Shown: positions 15,678 to 24,863, counted from the stretch's first letter. The stretch: DNA of 43,208 nt from an uncultured Candidatus Actinomarina sp. (GCA_902510965.1 CABXDM010000006.1:1-43208), one strand, 5' to 3'. Numbers and translations: made by a program. Notes: generated from the letters alone by a model not told the origin.

Positions 15678-16847
15678 ATGCCAAAAAAGTGTATTCTATT
15701 AGTTATTGATTCTCTTGGAGTTGGAGCTGCTCCAGATTCTAAGGAATATGGTGATGAAAATGCCAATACATTTGGGAATGTATCAAAAACTGTCGGTCCG
15801 CTGAACTTACCTGTATTCAATAAACTAGGTTTTGGAAAAATGACATCAATTGATGGATTACCATCAAAAGAATACACAGGTGTTGTTGGGAGACTTGCTG
15901 AAAAGTCATTAGGTAATGATTCAACAACTGGACACTGGGAGATTGCTGGTCTTGTTACAAACAAAGCCTTTGAAGTTTTCCCAAATGGTTTTCCGGAAAG
16001 TTTGATAACTGAAGTTGAGGCTAAGTCGGGACATTCCTTTATTGGAAACTGTCATGCGTCGGGTACTGAAATAATTAATGAACTTGGTAAAGAACACTTA
16101 GATACAGGAGCATTGATTCTTTATACATCTGGTGATTCAGTATTTCAAATAGCAGCCCATGAGGATGTATTAAGTATTAATGATTTATACAAAGTTTCAG
16201 AGATAGCTAGAGAAGTCTGTAATAAATTTAATATCGGAAGAGTTATTGCTAGACCATTTAAAGGCAGCGATAACAACTTTGTTAGAACTTATGATAGAAA
16301 AGACTTTGGTATAACCCCTCCAGGGGAAACTATATTAAGTCACCTTAGTAATAATGGATTTAAAAATTTTGGTGTCGGAAAAATTAGTGACCTATTTGGT
16401 GAGGAACATCTTCATCAAACAATTCATACCGAAGGTGATTTTGACGGACTAACAAGACTGGTAGATCTAATAAAGAAATCAGAGTACGACTTTTATTTCA
16501 TAAACCTTGTTGATCTAGATATGGTGTATGGTCACCGAGAAGATCCTAAAGGCTACTATGAAGGCTTAAAAGTGATTGACTCGGGATTAAGTAATATCCT
16601 TAAAGAATTAAAGGATGATGATTTGTTAATAATAACCGGTGACCACGGTACAGATCCTACAGATGGTAAAACTGATCATTCAAGAGAATTTGTGCCTCTT
16701 GTGGCATACCAAAATAATATCGAGAATAAGGATATCGGAGATAGGTCATCATTTGCAGATATTGCATCAACAATATGCAATTACTTTGATATCCCAGATA
16801 TCTTCGATGATGGAAATTCATTTTATGATTATATTGTTAATAAATAA
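15678..16847 (+). CDS. deoB: Phosphopentomutase
   Basis: Alkaline-phosphatase-superfamily enzyme converting (deoxy)ribose-1-phosphate to the 5-phosphate, linking nucleoside breakdown to sugar metabolism. Metal-site motifs are visible: LLVIDSLGVGAAPDS at the N-terminus, the phosphorylated-threonine region GNDSTTGHWEIAG (about 76-88), and ITGDHGTDPTDGKTDHSRE (about 318-336). Length is 389 residues, normal. It sits after upp, which uses the uracil released in nucleoside phosphorolysis. Its end is 48 bases before etfB, which seems to have its own promoter. Confidence 0.96.
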   Translation: MPKKCILLVIDSLGVGAAPDSKEYGDENANTFGNVSKTVGPLNLPVFNKLGFGKMTSIDGLPSKEYTGVVGRLAEKSLGNDSTTGHWEIAGLVTNKAFEVFPNGFPESLITEVEAKSGHSFIGNCHASGTEIINELGKEHLDTGALILYTSGDSVFQIAAHEDVLSINDLYKVSEIAREVCNKFNIGRVIARPFKGSDNNFVRTYDRKDFGITPPGETILSHLSNNGFKNFGVGKISDLFGEEHLHQTIHTEGDFDGLTRLVDLIKKSEYDFYFINLVDLDMVYGHREDPKGYYEGLKVIDSGLSNILKELKDDDLLIITGDHGTDPTDGKTDHSREFVPLVAYQNNIENKDIGDRSSFADIASTICNYFDIPDIFDDGNSFYDYIVNK

Positions 16848-16881
16848 AGTAAATATATTTATCTAATTAAAAAAGATTTAT

Positions 16882-16887
16882 TAGAAT
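16882..16887 (+). promoter_or_regulatory. -10 box for etfBA (leaderless)
   Basis: TAGAAT ends eight bases before the etfB ATG (16896), with no ribosome-binding site between. The -35 region is not recognisable. Confidence 0.35.
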
Positions 16888-16895
16888 ATACAAAT

Positions 16896-17645
16896 ATGAA
16901 AATTGCAGTATGCGCCAAACAAATACCAGATCCCGCAATAGCTGTAACGTATGAAAACGGAACAATTGTTAGACCTGATGAACAAGTTTTAGATGATACA
17001 GACAGATACGGTATTGAGGTTGCTCTTCAGTTAAAAGAAAAGTTTGATGCTGAAGTTACCGTCATAAGCATGGGTAAACTCGGTACTCAAAAAGGTATTC
17101 AACAAGCATTGCAAATGGGAGCTGACAAGGCATTAGTAATAGAAGATGAATCACTTAAAAATTCAAATTCTCTAATGACTTCTAATGTACTCAGTGAAAT
17201 TGCAAAATTAGCTCAAGCTGATATCGTAATTTTTGGAACTGAATCTTCTGATGGATATTCTGGTGTGGTTCCTCAACAGGTCTCTAGATATTTAGATTTA
17301 CCTTGCATTTCTTATGTAAAAGGGATTGAAATCAATGATGAGATACTCCTCACCAGACAAACTATTACTGGTTCCGAAAAAGTTGTAATGCCTTCTCAAT
17401 GTGTGATTTCCGTAACAGCAAGTGGCGTTGAACCAAGATACCCAAACTTCAAAGACATAATGGCGGCAAAATCTAAGGTTGTAGAGCAAGTTAACATATC
17501 ATCAATTAACTTCACAGCTAAACAGAATCAAGAGTTTATTGAAATCAAGTCTATATCAAATGATAAAAGTGGAGAGAAACATGTTGATGAGGGTGAAGCT
17601 TTCAACCTAATTATTGAAAAATTGAAGGAAATCAAAGCAATATGA
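16896..17645 (+). CDS. etfB: Electron transfer flavoprotein beta subunit
   Basis: Beta subunit of ETF, the soluble FAD heterodimer that takes electrons from acyl-CoA dehydrogenases. It begins MKIAVCAKQIPDP, followed by DRYGIEVALQLKEK, VISMGKLGTQKGIQQALQMG (AMP site region) and EPRYPNFKDIMAAKSK, which contains the ETF-beta signature. Length is 249 residues. Its stop overlaps the etfA start (ATGA). An acyl-CoA dehydrogenase that could donate electrons is partly encoded at the right edge of the window. Confidence 0.95.
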   Translation: MKIAVCAKQIPDPAIAVTYENGTIVRPDEQVLDDTDRYGIEVALQLKEKFDAEVTVISMGKLGTQKGIQQALQMGADKALVIEDESLKNSNSLMTSNVLSEIAKLAQADIVIFGTESSDGYSGVVPQQVSRYLDLPCISYVKGIEINDEILLTRQTITGSEKVVMPSQCVISVTASGVEPRYPNFKDIMAAKSKVVEQVNISSINFTAKQNQEFIEIKSISNDKSGEKHVDEGEAFNLIIEKLKEIKAI

Positions 17646-18565
17646 AATCATTAATAATAGGTGAAGCTAGCAATGGAACAATTTCTTCTGGAACACTTGA
17701 ATTGATATCTAAAGTAACACAAGAAGGTCTAGATTTTAAACTAGTTACTGTTGGCTCTGATGAAAATCCTAAAATTGGTTCTGATACTTTTAAGAATACA
17801 TATATGAAGCTTAATCAGAATGAATTATCACTTGCTTCTGTTGCTGACGAAATAAGTAAGATAATTACATCTGAGTCAATTGATCTTGTTTTAGCTTCCT
17901 CTACATATGTAGGGCGAGATATAGCTGGATTTGTCTCTGTGGATTTAAACGCTAGTCCAGTTTCTAATGTAGTTAATTTTAAAATTGATGGTGATAAATT
18001 ATCCACAACCAATTCAATAGATGGTGGTGAGAGTGATTACCTAACGAATGTTACCTCTGAAGTTAAAGTTTTGCTCATCAGGCCTAAATCATTTGAAGCT
18101 TCGGTAATTGAGTTAAATGATAACTATGAGACAGTTTCAATTGAAAAAAATAATCTTTCAGTAGCAGTTCAAGATATTTTTATCGAGGAGAAAACAGGAC
18201 CACAACTAGAAGATTCAAAAATTGTAATATCGGCAGGTAGGGGTATGGTCGATGTCGAAAATCTAAAATTTATAGAAGAATTAGCTAATAAATTAAACGC
18301 CGCCATAGGTGGTACTAGGGCCATAGTTGACGCAGGTTGGATGCCTTATTCACAACAAGTTGGGCAAACAGGTAAAACCGTAAAACCTGATGTGTACATT
18401 GCTTGCGGTATATCTGGTGCAACTCAACATCAAGTCGGCATGAAAGACTCAAAATTTATTATTGCTATTAATAAAGATGAAGAAGCTCCTATATTTCAGA
18501 TTGCAGATTTGGGAGTTGTCGGAGATACATTAAGTATCATTCCAAAACTAATCGACTCTCTTTAG
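17642..18565 (+). CDS. etfA: Electron transfer flavoprotein alpha subunit
   Basis: Alpha subunit of ETF, which holds the catalytic FAD. The C-terminal FAD domain is clear: SAGRGMVDVENLKFIEELA, GGTRAIVDAGWMPYSQQVGQ, GKTVKPDVYIACGISGATQH and IFQIADLGVVGD, in the standard order. The N-terminal alpha/beta domain (1-185) is more diverged. Length is 307 residues. It overlaps etfB by four bases and the convergent cdd by four (a shared TTAG that is TAG on one strand and TAA on the other). Confidence 0.95.
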   Translation: MKSLIIGEASNGTISSGTLELISKVTQEGLDFKLVTVGSDENPKIGSDTFKNTYMKLNQNELSLASVADEISKIITSESIDLVLASSTYVGRDIAGFVSVDLNASPVSNVVNFKIDGDKLSTTNSIDGGESDYLTNVTSEVKVLLIRPKSFEASVIELNDNYETVSIEKNNLSVAVQDIFIEEKTGPQLEDSKIVISAGRGMVDVENLKFIEELANKLNAAIGGTRAIVDAGWMPYSQQVGQTGKTVKPDVYIACGISGATQHQVGMKDSKFIIAINKDEEAPIFQIADLGVVGDTLSIIPKLIDSL

Positions 18566-18960
18566 TCTTTAAATTTTATCTTATTATCGAAGGGAAGAAC
18601 TTCTTCAAATTTGTATTTCTTAGGCTCACCCTTATGGACAACAATAACATCTTCAGTTCCGAATTCAGACATTCTCTGTCTTGAAACGCCGCAGGGGAAA
18701 ATTGGTTGCTCTTCAGCATCAATGCAGGCAACAGCTAAAGTTTCAATTTTTGTTTCACCTTCTGAAATTGCCTTAAACACAGCAACATCTTCTGCACATA
18801 CAGTAGCTGGATATGAAGCATTTTCAATATTACAACCTGTGTAAATATTGCCACTGCTTGTAATCAAAGCTGCACCTACACGGAATTTTGAGTAAGGCGC
18901 ATAAGCTGTTTTAGCAATTTCTTCTGCAAGTTTTGCTAGTTTTGTATCACTTTCATTCAT
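18562..18960 (-). CDS. cdd: Cytidine deaminase-like protein with an altered zinc site
   Basis: Cytidine deaminase family member, which would hydrolyse cytidine to uridine in nucleoside salvage. YAPYSKFRVGAALIT (about 20-34), GCNIENASYPATVCAEDVAVF and FPCGVSRQRMSEF are family motifs. C55, E57 and C90 are present. The third zinc ligand, normally the second cysteine of PCGxCRQ, is serine (S93), and the arginine usual after CAE is aspartate. Both changes are read from an intact frame. Activity is therefore uncertain. Its start overlaps the smc stop by eight bases. Confidence 0.86.
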   Translation of the reverse strand: MNESDTKLAKLAEEIAKTAYAPYSKFRVGAALITSSGNIYTGCNIENASYPATVCAEDVAVFKAISEGETKIETLAVACIDAEEQPIFPCGVSRQRMSEFGTEDVIVVHKGEPKKYKFEEVLPFDNKIKFKD

Positions 18961-21613
18961 CTTTATTTACCTCGTTAGCAATTAGGCTTTCAAATTCTGA
19001 TTTTGTTTTAATAAATATACGAGAACCTGAACCTGGTTCCATTGTTACACCATATAAAATATCACCAGCATGCATTGTCTGCTGTTGATGGGTAACAATA
19101 ATGAACTGTGCATCATCTTTTACATAATTTAATAAATTAATCATTCTATGTAAGTTGGCATCATCTAAGGCTGCTTCAACCTCATCAAGAATATAAAATG
19201 GACTTGGAAAAGATTTAAAAATAGCAAAAAGAAAAGCAATAGCAGCTAAGGATCTCTCGCCGCCAGATAAAAGACTTAATTTTTTAACCTTTTTACCTTT
19301 AGGTTGTACATTTATTTCAATACCAGTTTCTAGCAAGTTCTCTTTATTGGTTAATTCAAGAGAGCCCTTCCCTCCTGGGAATAGCTGTTCAAATATTTCT
19401 GTAAAGTGTATTGAAATAGAGTTGAATGAAGAATCTATTCTAAACTCTATTTCATCCTCAATTTCTTTAATATGAACGAGTAATTCTTTTTTTGATGAAG
19501 TTAAATCTTCTATGGAATTTGTAATCTCTTGGTGACGGGTATCTAATTGTTCATAATCTGTTTTTGCTAAGTAATTAACCACACCTATATTTTCTAATTT
19601 TTGTTCTATTGTCCTTATTTCATTTTCTATTTCATTTTGGCTATGCTGTGATGGAATAAAAGAGTCAATTACTTCAGTTTCAACACCATACATGTTTATA
19701 AGTGTTGAATAATAATGGGCTTTTTCTGAAGAGTATTCTGCTTTTTTGATAGATAGATTTCCTTTTTGTTCATTAAGTGATAAATAGTTTTTGTTAAGAT
19801 CTTCTATCTGGCTATCTAATTCAGTAATTTTTATGTTTTTATTACCGTGCTTTTGTTCGTAGACATTAGCTTGTAGCAACATAGATTCTGCAGATTTATT
19901 AAGAATACTGATAAGAGTAGTGGATTTATCGATAATATTTTCAAGCTCAGTTTTATAATTATGATCAGGTGCGTAATGTATTTCATCAATAGTCAGCTGT
20001 AAATCAGAGTTTTCATTTGTTAGGAATTTTATTTGCTCAGCTGCAGAGACTAACTGATTAGATATGGATGTAATTTCATCTTCAAGTTGTTTTAATTTTT
20101 GACGTAAACTTACCTCCTGAATCTTCAACTCATCTTTATAGGAGGAATTGTTGGAGATACTGTTTTGTTGTTCAACTTTAGAATTTAAAATATCAACGTT
20201 ATTTTTGTATTCTAATTTAATTTTTTCAAGATTTTTCTTTGTTACTTCTAACTCTCTATCAAAAATGGAAGTAATATTTTTACGGACTTTTGAGAATGAA
20301 CCTTTAAGTATGATTTTTTTTGAGATTAAGGATGAGTGGCTATCTAATAGCTCACTACTAAGTATTTTATCTTTATCCCATTTTTGGAATTCATTTTCAC
20401 TATCAGTAATGTTAAGTTCAAGTTTGGAAATAATTCCTTTTAGATAATCTAAGTCTTTTTCAAGTATTGCTTCGTTAACCTCAAGCGAAGCGGACTGGTT
20501 TTTATTATTCTCATTAAGTTGGACATTAAGATATTCAAGGTTTTGATTTAAATTAGTTAAATTGTCTTTCTTTGATATTAATTTATTTGAAAGATCGTTA
20601 ATAGTTAACGTGTTGGTTAAAACTTTATTTTGTAATTCAATTAAGCGTTTTTCTTCACGAATGGATTCCCGCTCAAGATTATCTAATCTTTCAGTAGCTA
20701 TTTGTGCAACTGATTTTACTTGTTCAGATTTTGTAGACAGTTTGTTTGAGTAATCTTTAAAAAGTGAGCTTACTGATACTCCTTGACCCAATTCTGAAGT
20801 GAGGTTTGTTTTTAGAGACTTAGCTTCATCCGTAGATTTATTAACTTCTTCTAATTGCTCAATTGTTGTTTTTAATTCATTGCTTATCCCAGTTTCCTTC
20901 TCATTGAATATTTTATATTTAAGAATATTGATATTAGTTTTGTTTTCAAGCAAAGATCCACTGAGTGTTTCATGTGCCTGTGCCTGTTCTGCTTGAATCT
21001 TTAATGGCTTAAGTTGTTTATTAATTTCTCTAAGGACATCTTTGGCTCTTTTAATTTCCTTATCACCAGATTCGATTCGTCTTAAAGCTTTGTCTTTTTT
21101 TAATTTAAACGGTAATATTCCCGCAGCTTCCTCTATGGTAACTCTATGATCTTCAGGTTTAGAATTTAATATTTCTGCAATTTGACCTTGAGAAATAATC
21201 GTATGCTGCTGTTTACCTATACCTAAATCACTTAAGAATTCTTGTATATCAAGAAGTCTGCAATTTAATCCATTCATAAAATATTCAGAAGCACCATCTC
21301 TAAAGAGTTTTCTACCAATTGAGATTTCTTCTGATCCGTTAAATTTTTCAGGATCAACAACAAAGTTTAGGTATACTTCTGCAAATCCTTTTTCTGCAAG
21401 TTTTTCAGTTCCTGCAAATATAACGTCTTCCATTTTATTTGTACGTAAAGTTCCTGGACTTTGAGTTCCTAATACCCAAGAAATTGCATCTACTACATTT
21501 GATTTACCAGAACCATTTGGACCAACGACAACATTAACCTTATTGGAAAGATCAATATTAACTTTTTCAGCGAATGACTTAAAGCCATTCACGACTATCG
21601 ATTTTAAATACAT
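18953..21613 (-). CDS. smc: Chromosome segregation SMC protein, short, no evident hinge
   Basis: SMC ATPase that organises and segregates the chromosome. The N-terminal head has FKSFAEKV and Walker A GPNGSGKSN (31-39), with Q-loop SQGQIAEIL (141-149). The C-terminal head has GVVNYLA (677-683), signature LLSGGERSLAAIAF (781-794), Walker B FYILDEVEAALDD (806-818) and the H-loop VTH (840-842). Between them are about 490 mostly coiled-coil residues, against over 800 in typical SMC, and I see no 150-residue hinge with its glycine motifs. The residues near 412-455 are the most hinge-like. Total length is 886 rather than about 1180. It is followed by cdd. Confidence 0.9.
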   Translation of the reverse strand: MYLKSIVVNGFKSFAEKVNIDLSNKVNVVVGPNGSGKSNVVDAISWVLGTQSPGTLRTNKMEDVIFAGTEKLAEKGFAEVYLNFVVDPEKFNGSEEISIGRKLFRDGASEYFMNGLNCRLLDIQEFLSDLGIGKQQHTIISQGQIAEILNSKPEDHRVTIEEAAGILPFKLKKDKALRRIESGDKEIKRAKDVLREINKQLKPLKIQAEQAQAHETLSGSLLENKTNINILKYKIFNEKETGISNELKTTIEQLEEVNKSTDEAKSLKTNLTSELGQGVSVSSLFKDYSNKLSTKSEQVKSVAQIATERLDNLERESIREEKRLIELQNKVLTNTLTINDLSNKLISKKDNLTNLNQNLEYLNVQLNENNKNQSASLEVNEAILEKDLDYLKGIISKLELNITDSENEFQKWDKDKILSSELLDSHSSLISKKIILKGSFSKVRKNITSIFDRELEVTKKNLEKIKLEYKNNVDILNSKVEQQNSISNNSSYKDELKIQEVSLRQKLKQLEDEITSISNQLVSAAEQIKFLTNENSDLQLTIDEIHYAPDHNYKTELENIIDKSTTLISILNKSAESMLLQANVYEQKHGNKNIKITELDSQIEDLNKNYLSLNEQKGNLSIKKAEYSSEKAHYYSTLINMYGVETEVIDSFIPSQHSQNEIENEIRTIEQKLENIGVVNYLAKTDYEQLDTRHQEITNSIEDLTSSKKELLVHIKEIEDEIEFRIDSSFNSISIHFTEIFEQLFPGGKGSLELTNKENLLETGIEINVQPKGKKVKKLSLLSGGERSLAAIAFLFAIFKSFPSPFYILDEVEAALDDANLHRMINLLNYVKDDAQFIIVTHQQQTMHAGDILYGVTMEPGSGSRIFIKTKSEFESLIANEVNKDE

Positions 21614-21634
21614 TGTTACCCTGTTGTTGTGATA

Positions 21635-21640
21635 ATTATA
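21635..21640 (-). promoter_or_regulatory. -10 box for smc-cdd
   Basis: A perfect TATAAT on the minus strand (21640-21635), 21 bases before the smc ATG, with CAGGG between as a possible ribosome-binding site. No clear -35 box. Confidence 0.4.
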
Positions 21641-21671
21641 CTAAAGAATCACTAAAATTTTGGTATTTAAC

Positions 21672-22607
21672 CTATTTTTCTATGATTTTTATATCGGCAA
21701 CTTTTGTATTTTGATTGTTATGAGTGAATGATCTAAGAAAGTTTGAGTAGTAGTTTTCATCAATGTATCCTAGTTTTTTTCCAAAATACATGGATGCAAT
21801 TTCAACTCCCCTCTTAGATCCGTCTTTACATACTAAAACTGTGCTGGTATTTAAATCTGTAAAGAACATAGATCCTTCAGCACCTGCTTTAATAAGAACA
21901 TCTTGTGAACTCTTCTGCATAAGAATTGTATCAACTCGGTTAGTTCCAGCTGTGTGATCAGGGTGAGTAATAAATGAATTAAAAATAGTCATCCAAGATT
22001 TTCTATAAATATCTGAATCATTGAGTTTGTTAACACCGGATAAAAATATTTTTGTATTTATATACGGTGCGGGAAGACCACATCCATCAATTCCATAAAT
22101 AATATTATCTAAGGAAAATAAGTCTTTATAAAATGAATCGATCTTTTGTTGAAGTGGGTGGTCCAACTCTTGATAATTTAATATATCCAAATCAAGAAGA
22201 TTGCACAAAAGAAGCATACCTACGTGCTTTCCAGAACAATTATTATGGAGTTTTGTAATTGGTTCATCTTCAATAAGGAGTTTCTTATACGTTTCATCAT
22301 GAAATGGGATTTGTTTTTCACAAAATATGTCTTCATAATTTAAAGAGTATTTTTCTGCAGTTTCTTTGACCCTAGTGGTATGTAGAGCTTCTCCTGAGTG
22401 GGATGCGCAGAAAAGTGCTATCTCTCTTAAATCTATATCTAATCCCCTTTTTAGCATTTCAAAAACTAACGGTATAAGTTGAAATGGCTTTATTGCTGAT
22501 CTTGGAAAGTAATCAAAACTTTCTGAAGAATTATTGTTAACAATATCAATATCATGAAAAGACTCATCAATGTTATTTCTTGTTAATACGACTGTGAAAC
22601 CATCCAT
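21672..22607 (-). CDS. L-asparaginase (asparaginase_II family)
   Basis: Asparaginase of the Rhizobium etli type (PF06089 family), expected to hydrolyse L-asparagine to aspartate and ammonia. Family motifs are FPRSAIKPFQLIP (about 35-47), FCASHSGEALHTTRV, HNNCSGKHVGMLLLC and YGIDGCGLPAPYI, followed by HPDHTAGTNRVDTIL. Length is 311 residues. There is no signal peptide, so it is cytoplasmic. It stands alone between smc and rnc with its own leaderless promoter. Nearby amino-acid genes suggest a role in nitrogen scavenging. Confidence 0.9.
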   Translation of the reverse strand: MDGFTVVLTRNNIDESFHDIDIVNNNSSESFDYFPRSAIKPFQLIPLVFEMLKRGLDIDLREIALFCASHSGEALHTTRVKETAEKYSLNYEDIFCEKQIPFHDETYKKLLIEDEPITKLHNNCSGKHVGMLLLCNLLDLDILNYQELDHPLQQKIDSFYKDLFSLDNIIYGIDGCGLPAPYINTKIFLSGVNKLNDSDIYRKSWMTIFNSFITHPDHTAGTNRVDTILMQKSSQDVLIKAGAEGSMFFTDLNTSTVLVCKDGSKRGVEIASMYFGKKLGYIDENYYSNFLRSFTHNNQNTKVADIKIIEK

Positions 22608-22615
22608 AGATGAAA

Positions 22616-22621
22616 ATTATA
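22616..22621 (-). promoter_or_regulatory. -10 box for the asparaginase gene (leaderless)
   Basis: Perfect TATAAT on the minus strand (22621-22616), eight bases before the ATG at 22607; no ribosome-binding site lies between. Confidence 0.45.
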
Positions 22622-22637
22622 ACAATTATTTTTTAGG

Positions 22638-23318
22638 TTAGCTAACAGTACTCAAAGCTTGTTTTGCAGCATGCTGTTGTGCACTTTTTTTTGACTTTCC
22701 TTTTCCAATACCAATGACTTTGTCGTTTAAAATAACTTCGGATATAAATTCTTTATTGTGATCAGGACCAGCAGATTTATCTTCGTAATTAACTTTTTGT
22801 CCTTTTTTTGCGTAATACTCCTGTAATCGAGTTTTGTAATCTTTAGAACCTGGATCTTCTGAAAGTTCTTTTATATTTGGATAAATAAATTTGGATACAA
22901 AATTATTAACAGTATCTAAACCCCCATCAAAGAAAAGAGCTGCGATCAATGCCTCTACGGCATCTTCTATAATTGACTTCTTGAATCTACCCCCTGTTGA
23001 GTCCTCTGCTTTGCTTAAGTATAAAAATTTGCCAATGGAAATTACTTGGCCAAGTTCTACTAATGCAGTTTGGTTAACAGCACTAGAGCGGATTTTCGTA
23101 AGATTACCTTCATCCAGATTTGGATATTTGTTAAATAAATAAATTGTTAAATCAAAATCCAAAATTGTATCACCAAGAAATTCGTAACGTTGATTCGACT
23201 CAAATGTTGGGTTTTCATCAATATATGACTTATGAGTTAATGCAATCTTCAAGAATTTAATATTTTGAAAGGTATACCCGATAATTTTCTCAAATTCGGA
23301 CAAAGGTGATTGACTCAT
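22638..23318 (-). CDS. rnc: Ribonuclease III
   Basis: Double-strand-specific RNase that matures rRNA. The catalytic signature is QRYEFLGDTILDFDLTIYLF (about 43-62), with a second acidic cluster EDAVEALIAALFFDGG (about 117-132). The C-terminal dsRNA-binding domain runs from about residue 160, with DKSAGPDHNKEFISEV and GKGKSKKSAQQHAAKQAL. Length is 226 residues. The start overlaps the plsX stop by four bases (ATGA), in the conserved plsX-rnc arrangement. Confidence 0.96.
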   Translation of the reverse strand: MSQSPLSEFEKIIGYTFQNIKFLKIALTHKSYIDENPTFESNQRYEFLGDTILDFDLTIYLFNKYPNLDEGNLTKIRSSAVNQTALVELGQVISIGKFLYLSKAEDSTGGRFKKSIIEDAVEALIAALFFDGGLDTVNNFVSKFIYPNIKELSEDPGSKDYKTRLQEYYAKKGQKVNYEDKSAGPDHNKEFISEVILNDKVIGIGKGKSKKSAQQHAAKQALSTVS

Positions 23319-24286
23319 AACTCAGAAATTGTATCAGTAAATTTAGAAATAAATCCACTTTCTACTGTCTTGTTTGAGAAAATGATGGAATTCATAACAG
23401 CTTCTGCAGATGATGACCCATGTGCAATAGTTACAACCCCATTAACACCTAGCAAATAAGCGCCGTTAGTTTTATCTGGATCAAGTCTATCTTTGACGGG
23501 CTTAAGTGCTTTGTTAACTGGTAGTAAAAGTGGTTTAAATAGATTTTCAATAAATGATTTCTTGATCATCTTTTGTTGAAGCCTAGCGGTACCCTCCATG
23601 GTTTTTAAAACAATATTTCCTGTGAAACCATCAGTAACAAATACATCTGCTGAATCTGTTGCAAAATCTCTACCTTCAATATTCCCAATAAAATTTAGAT
23701 TTGAACTTTTCAAAAGTTTATAAGTATTCTTTTCTAAATCACGCCCTTTTGAAGACTCTTCACCATTATTTAATAATCCCACCCTTGGTGCTGGTATGTT
23801 AAATAGTACTTCAGCAAATTTAGATCCCATTGCTGCGAATTGAAGTAAAACTTTTGGCTTTACCTCTAAACTAGCACCAGAATCTAACAAGACAATCTCT
23901 CTATCGATTGATGGAAGTACAGATGCAATTGCTGGGCGTATTACACCTTTAATTTTTCCTAAAACAGAAATTGCTGCTACTAAACTTGCACCAGTTGAAC
24001 CAGCAGAAAAAACAGCAGATGCTTTATTATCCTTAACTAATTGCATGGCTCCAACTATGGAAGAATTTTTTTTGGTTCTGATTGCCCTAGCTGGATCATC
24101 GTCCATAGATATTACCTCTGGATAATGAACTACTGGAATTTGAGAATCTTGTAAAAAAGGTTCTATAAGATTTTTATCTCCACAAAGAATTATATCTATA
24201 CCTAGATTTTTAGCTTTTATTGCACCCTTCACTATCTCTTCGGGAGCAGAATCACCGCCCATTGCATCAACAGCAATAGTATTCAT
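23315..24286 (-). CDS. plsX: Phosphate acyltransferase PlsX
   Basis: Makes acyl-phosphate from acyl-ACP for phosphatidic acid synthesis. The start IAVDAMGGDSAPEEIVKGA is diagnostic, followed by DDDPARAIRTKKNSS, SAGSTGASLVAA, GLLNNGEESSKGRD and FVTDGFTGNIVLKTMEGTA. Length is 323 residues, normal. It lies between rpmF and rnc as in many bacteria. The glycerol-phosphate partner PlsY is not in the window. Confidence 0.96.
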   Translation of the reverse strand: MNTIAVDAMGGDSAPEEIVKGAIKAKNLGIDIILCGDKNLIEPFLQDSQIPVVHYPEVISMDDDPARAIRTKKNSSIVGAMQLVKDNKASAVFSAGSTGASLVAAISVLGKIKGVIRPAIASVLPSIDREIVLLDSGASLEVKPKVLLQFAAMGSKFAEVLFNIPAPRVGLLNNGEESSKGRDLEKNTYKLLKSSNLNFIGNIEGRDFATDSADVFVTDGFTGNIVLKTMEGTARLQQKMIKKSFIENLFKPLLLPVNKALKPVKDRLDPDKTNGAYLLGVNGVVTIAHGSSSAEAVMNSIIFSNKTVESGFISKFTDTISEL

Positions 24287-24296
24287 AATTTATATA

Positions 24297-24479
24297 TTAG
24301 CTATTTTCAGGTTCTTTAACTTGACGTCCATTATAGGTTCCATCAACAGGATTGACCCTATGTGATTGCTTTGCAACGCCAGTTTCAGGATCTATCATAA
24401 AATGAGGTTTGCTAACTTTGTGAGTTGCTTTCCTTCTTCTAGTTCTAGATTTAGACATCTTTTTCTTAGGTACGGCCAT
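24297..24479 (-). CDS. rpmF: 50S ribosomal protein L32 (zinc-free type)
   Basis: L32 in 60 residues. The N-terminal AVPKKKMSKSRTRRRKATHK is diagnostic. The second half has no cysteines at the positions of the usual zinc ribbon, so this is the zinc-independent form. AAGGA precedes the ATG. It lies between the DUF177 gene and plsX, the widely conserved yceD-rpmF-plsX order. Confidence 0.95.
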   Translation of the reverse strand: MAVPKKKMSKSRTRRRKATHKVSKPHFMIDPETGVAKQSHRVNPVDGTYNGRQVKEPENS

Positions 24480-24494
24480 TAATTTCCTTTCAAA

Positions 24495-24863
24495 CTACAA
24501 ATCTAGCTCACTTAGAGAAGAAAACGGACTTTCTTTTAAGTTTTTTTCTTCATGTTTGCAAACTGTAGTATTTTGCTCTAATCCACAAATTACACATAAA
24601 CCATTACAGTCAGTCTTACAGAGGTTAATAAGAGATATGTTATCAATTATTTTCTCAGAAATTATTGGGTGAACATCTATGGTTTCCTCTTTAAAGTCAA
24701 TGTCGTAGTCATTCTCATTTTTTAAATAGATTTTCTCTTTTATTAATGTTTCTTTATCATTAGTTGATATTTTCAAACATCTTGAACATTCACTATCGAC
24801 AGTAAAATATATATTTAGTTCTATCAAAACATAATCTCCATCACGAGTTATGAATCCAGTCAT
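24495..24863 (-). CDS. YceD/DUF177 protein (true start probably near 25001)
   Basis: DUF177 family, encoded next to rpmF in most bacteria and linked to 23S rRNA accumulation in some. The metal-type cysteines are ECSRCL (about 29-34) and CKTDCNGLCVICG (about 82-94). From the only ATG, at 24863, the protein is 122 residues, but the family is about 170. The frame stays open upstream for 46 more codons, as far as ATA at 25001-24999. These codons encode family-like sequence (such as GFLNIKYSG) that precedes the TRDGDYVLIE strand. No ATG, GTG or TTG occurs there. A non-standard start such as ATA, which would overlap the upstream TAG stop as ATAG, is suspected. Confidence 0.86.
   Translation of the reverse strand: MTGFITRDGDYVLIELNIYFTVDSECSRCLKISTNDKETLIKEKIYLKNENDYDIDFKEETIDVHPIISEKIIDNISLINLCKTDCNGLCVICGLEQNTTVCKHEEKNLKESPFSSLSELDL

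Noticed and set aside
16639-16866. 75-codon plus-strand ORF over the end of deoB
   Set aside because: It is a +1-frame shadow of the conserved DHGTDPTDGKTDHSRE region of deoB.
19480-21000. Several plus-strand ORFs inside smc as separate genes
   Set aside because: They are antisense to long coiled-coil coding sequence, a region that often gives false open frames in A+T-rich DNA.
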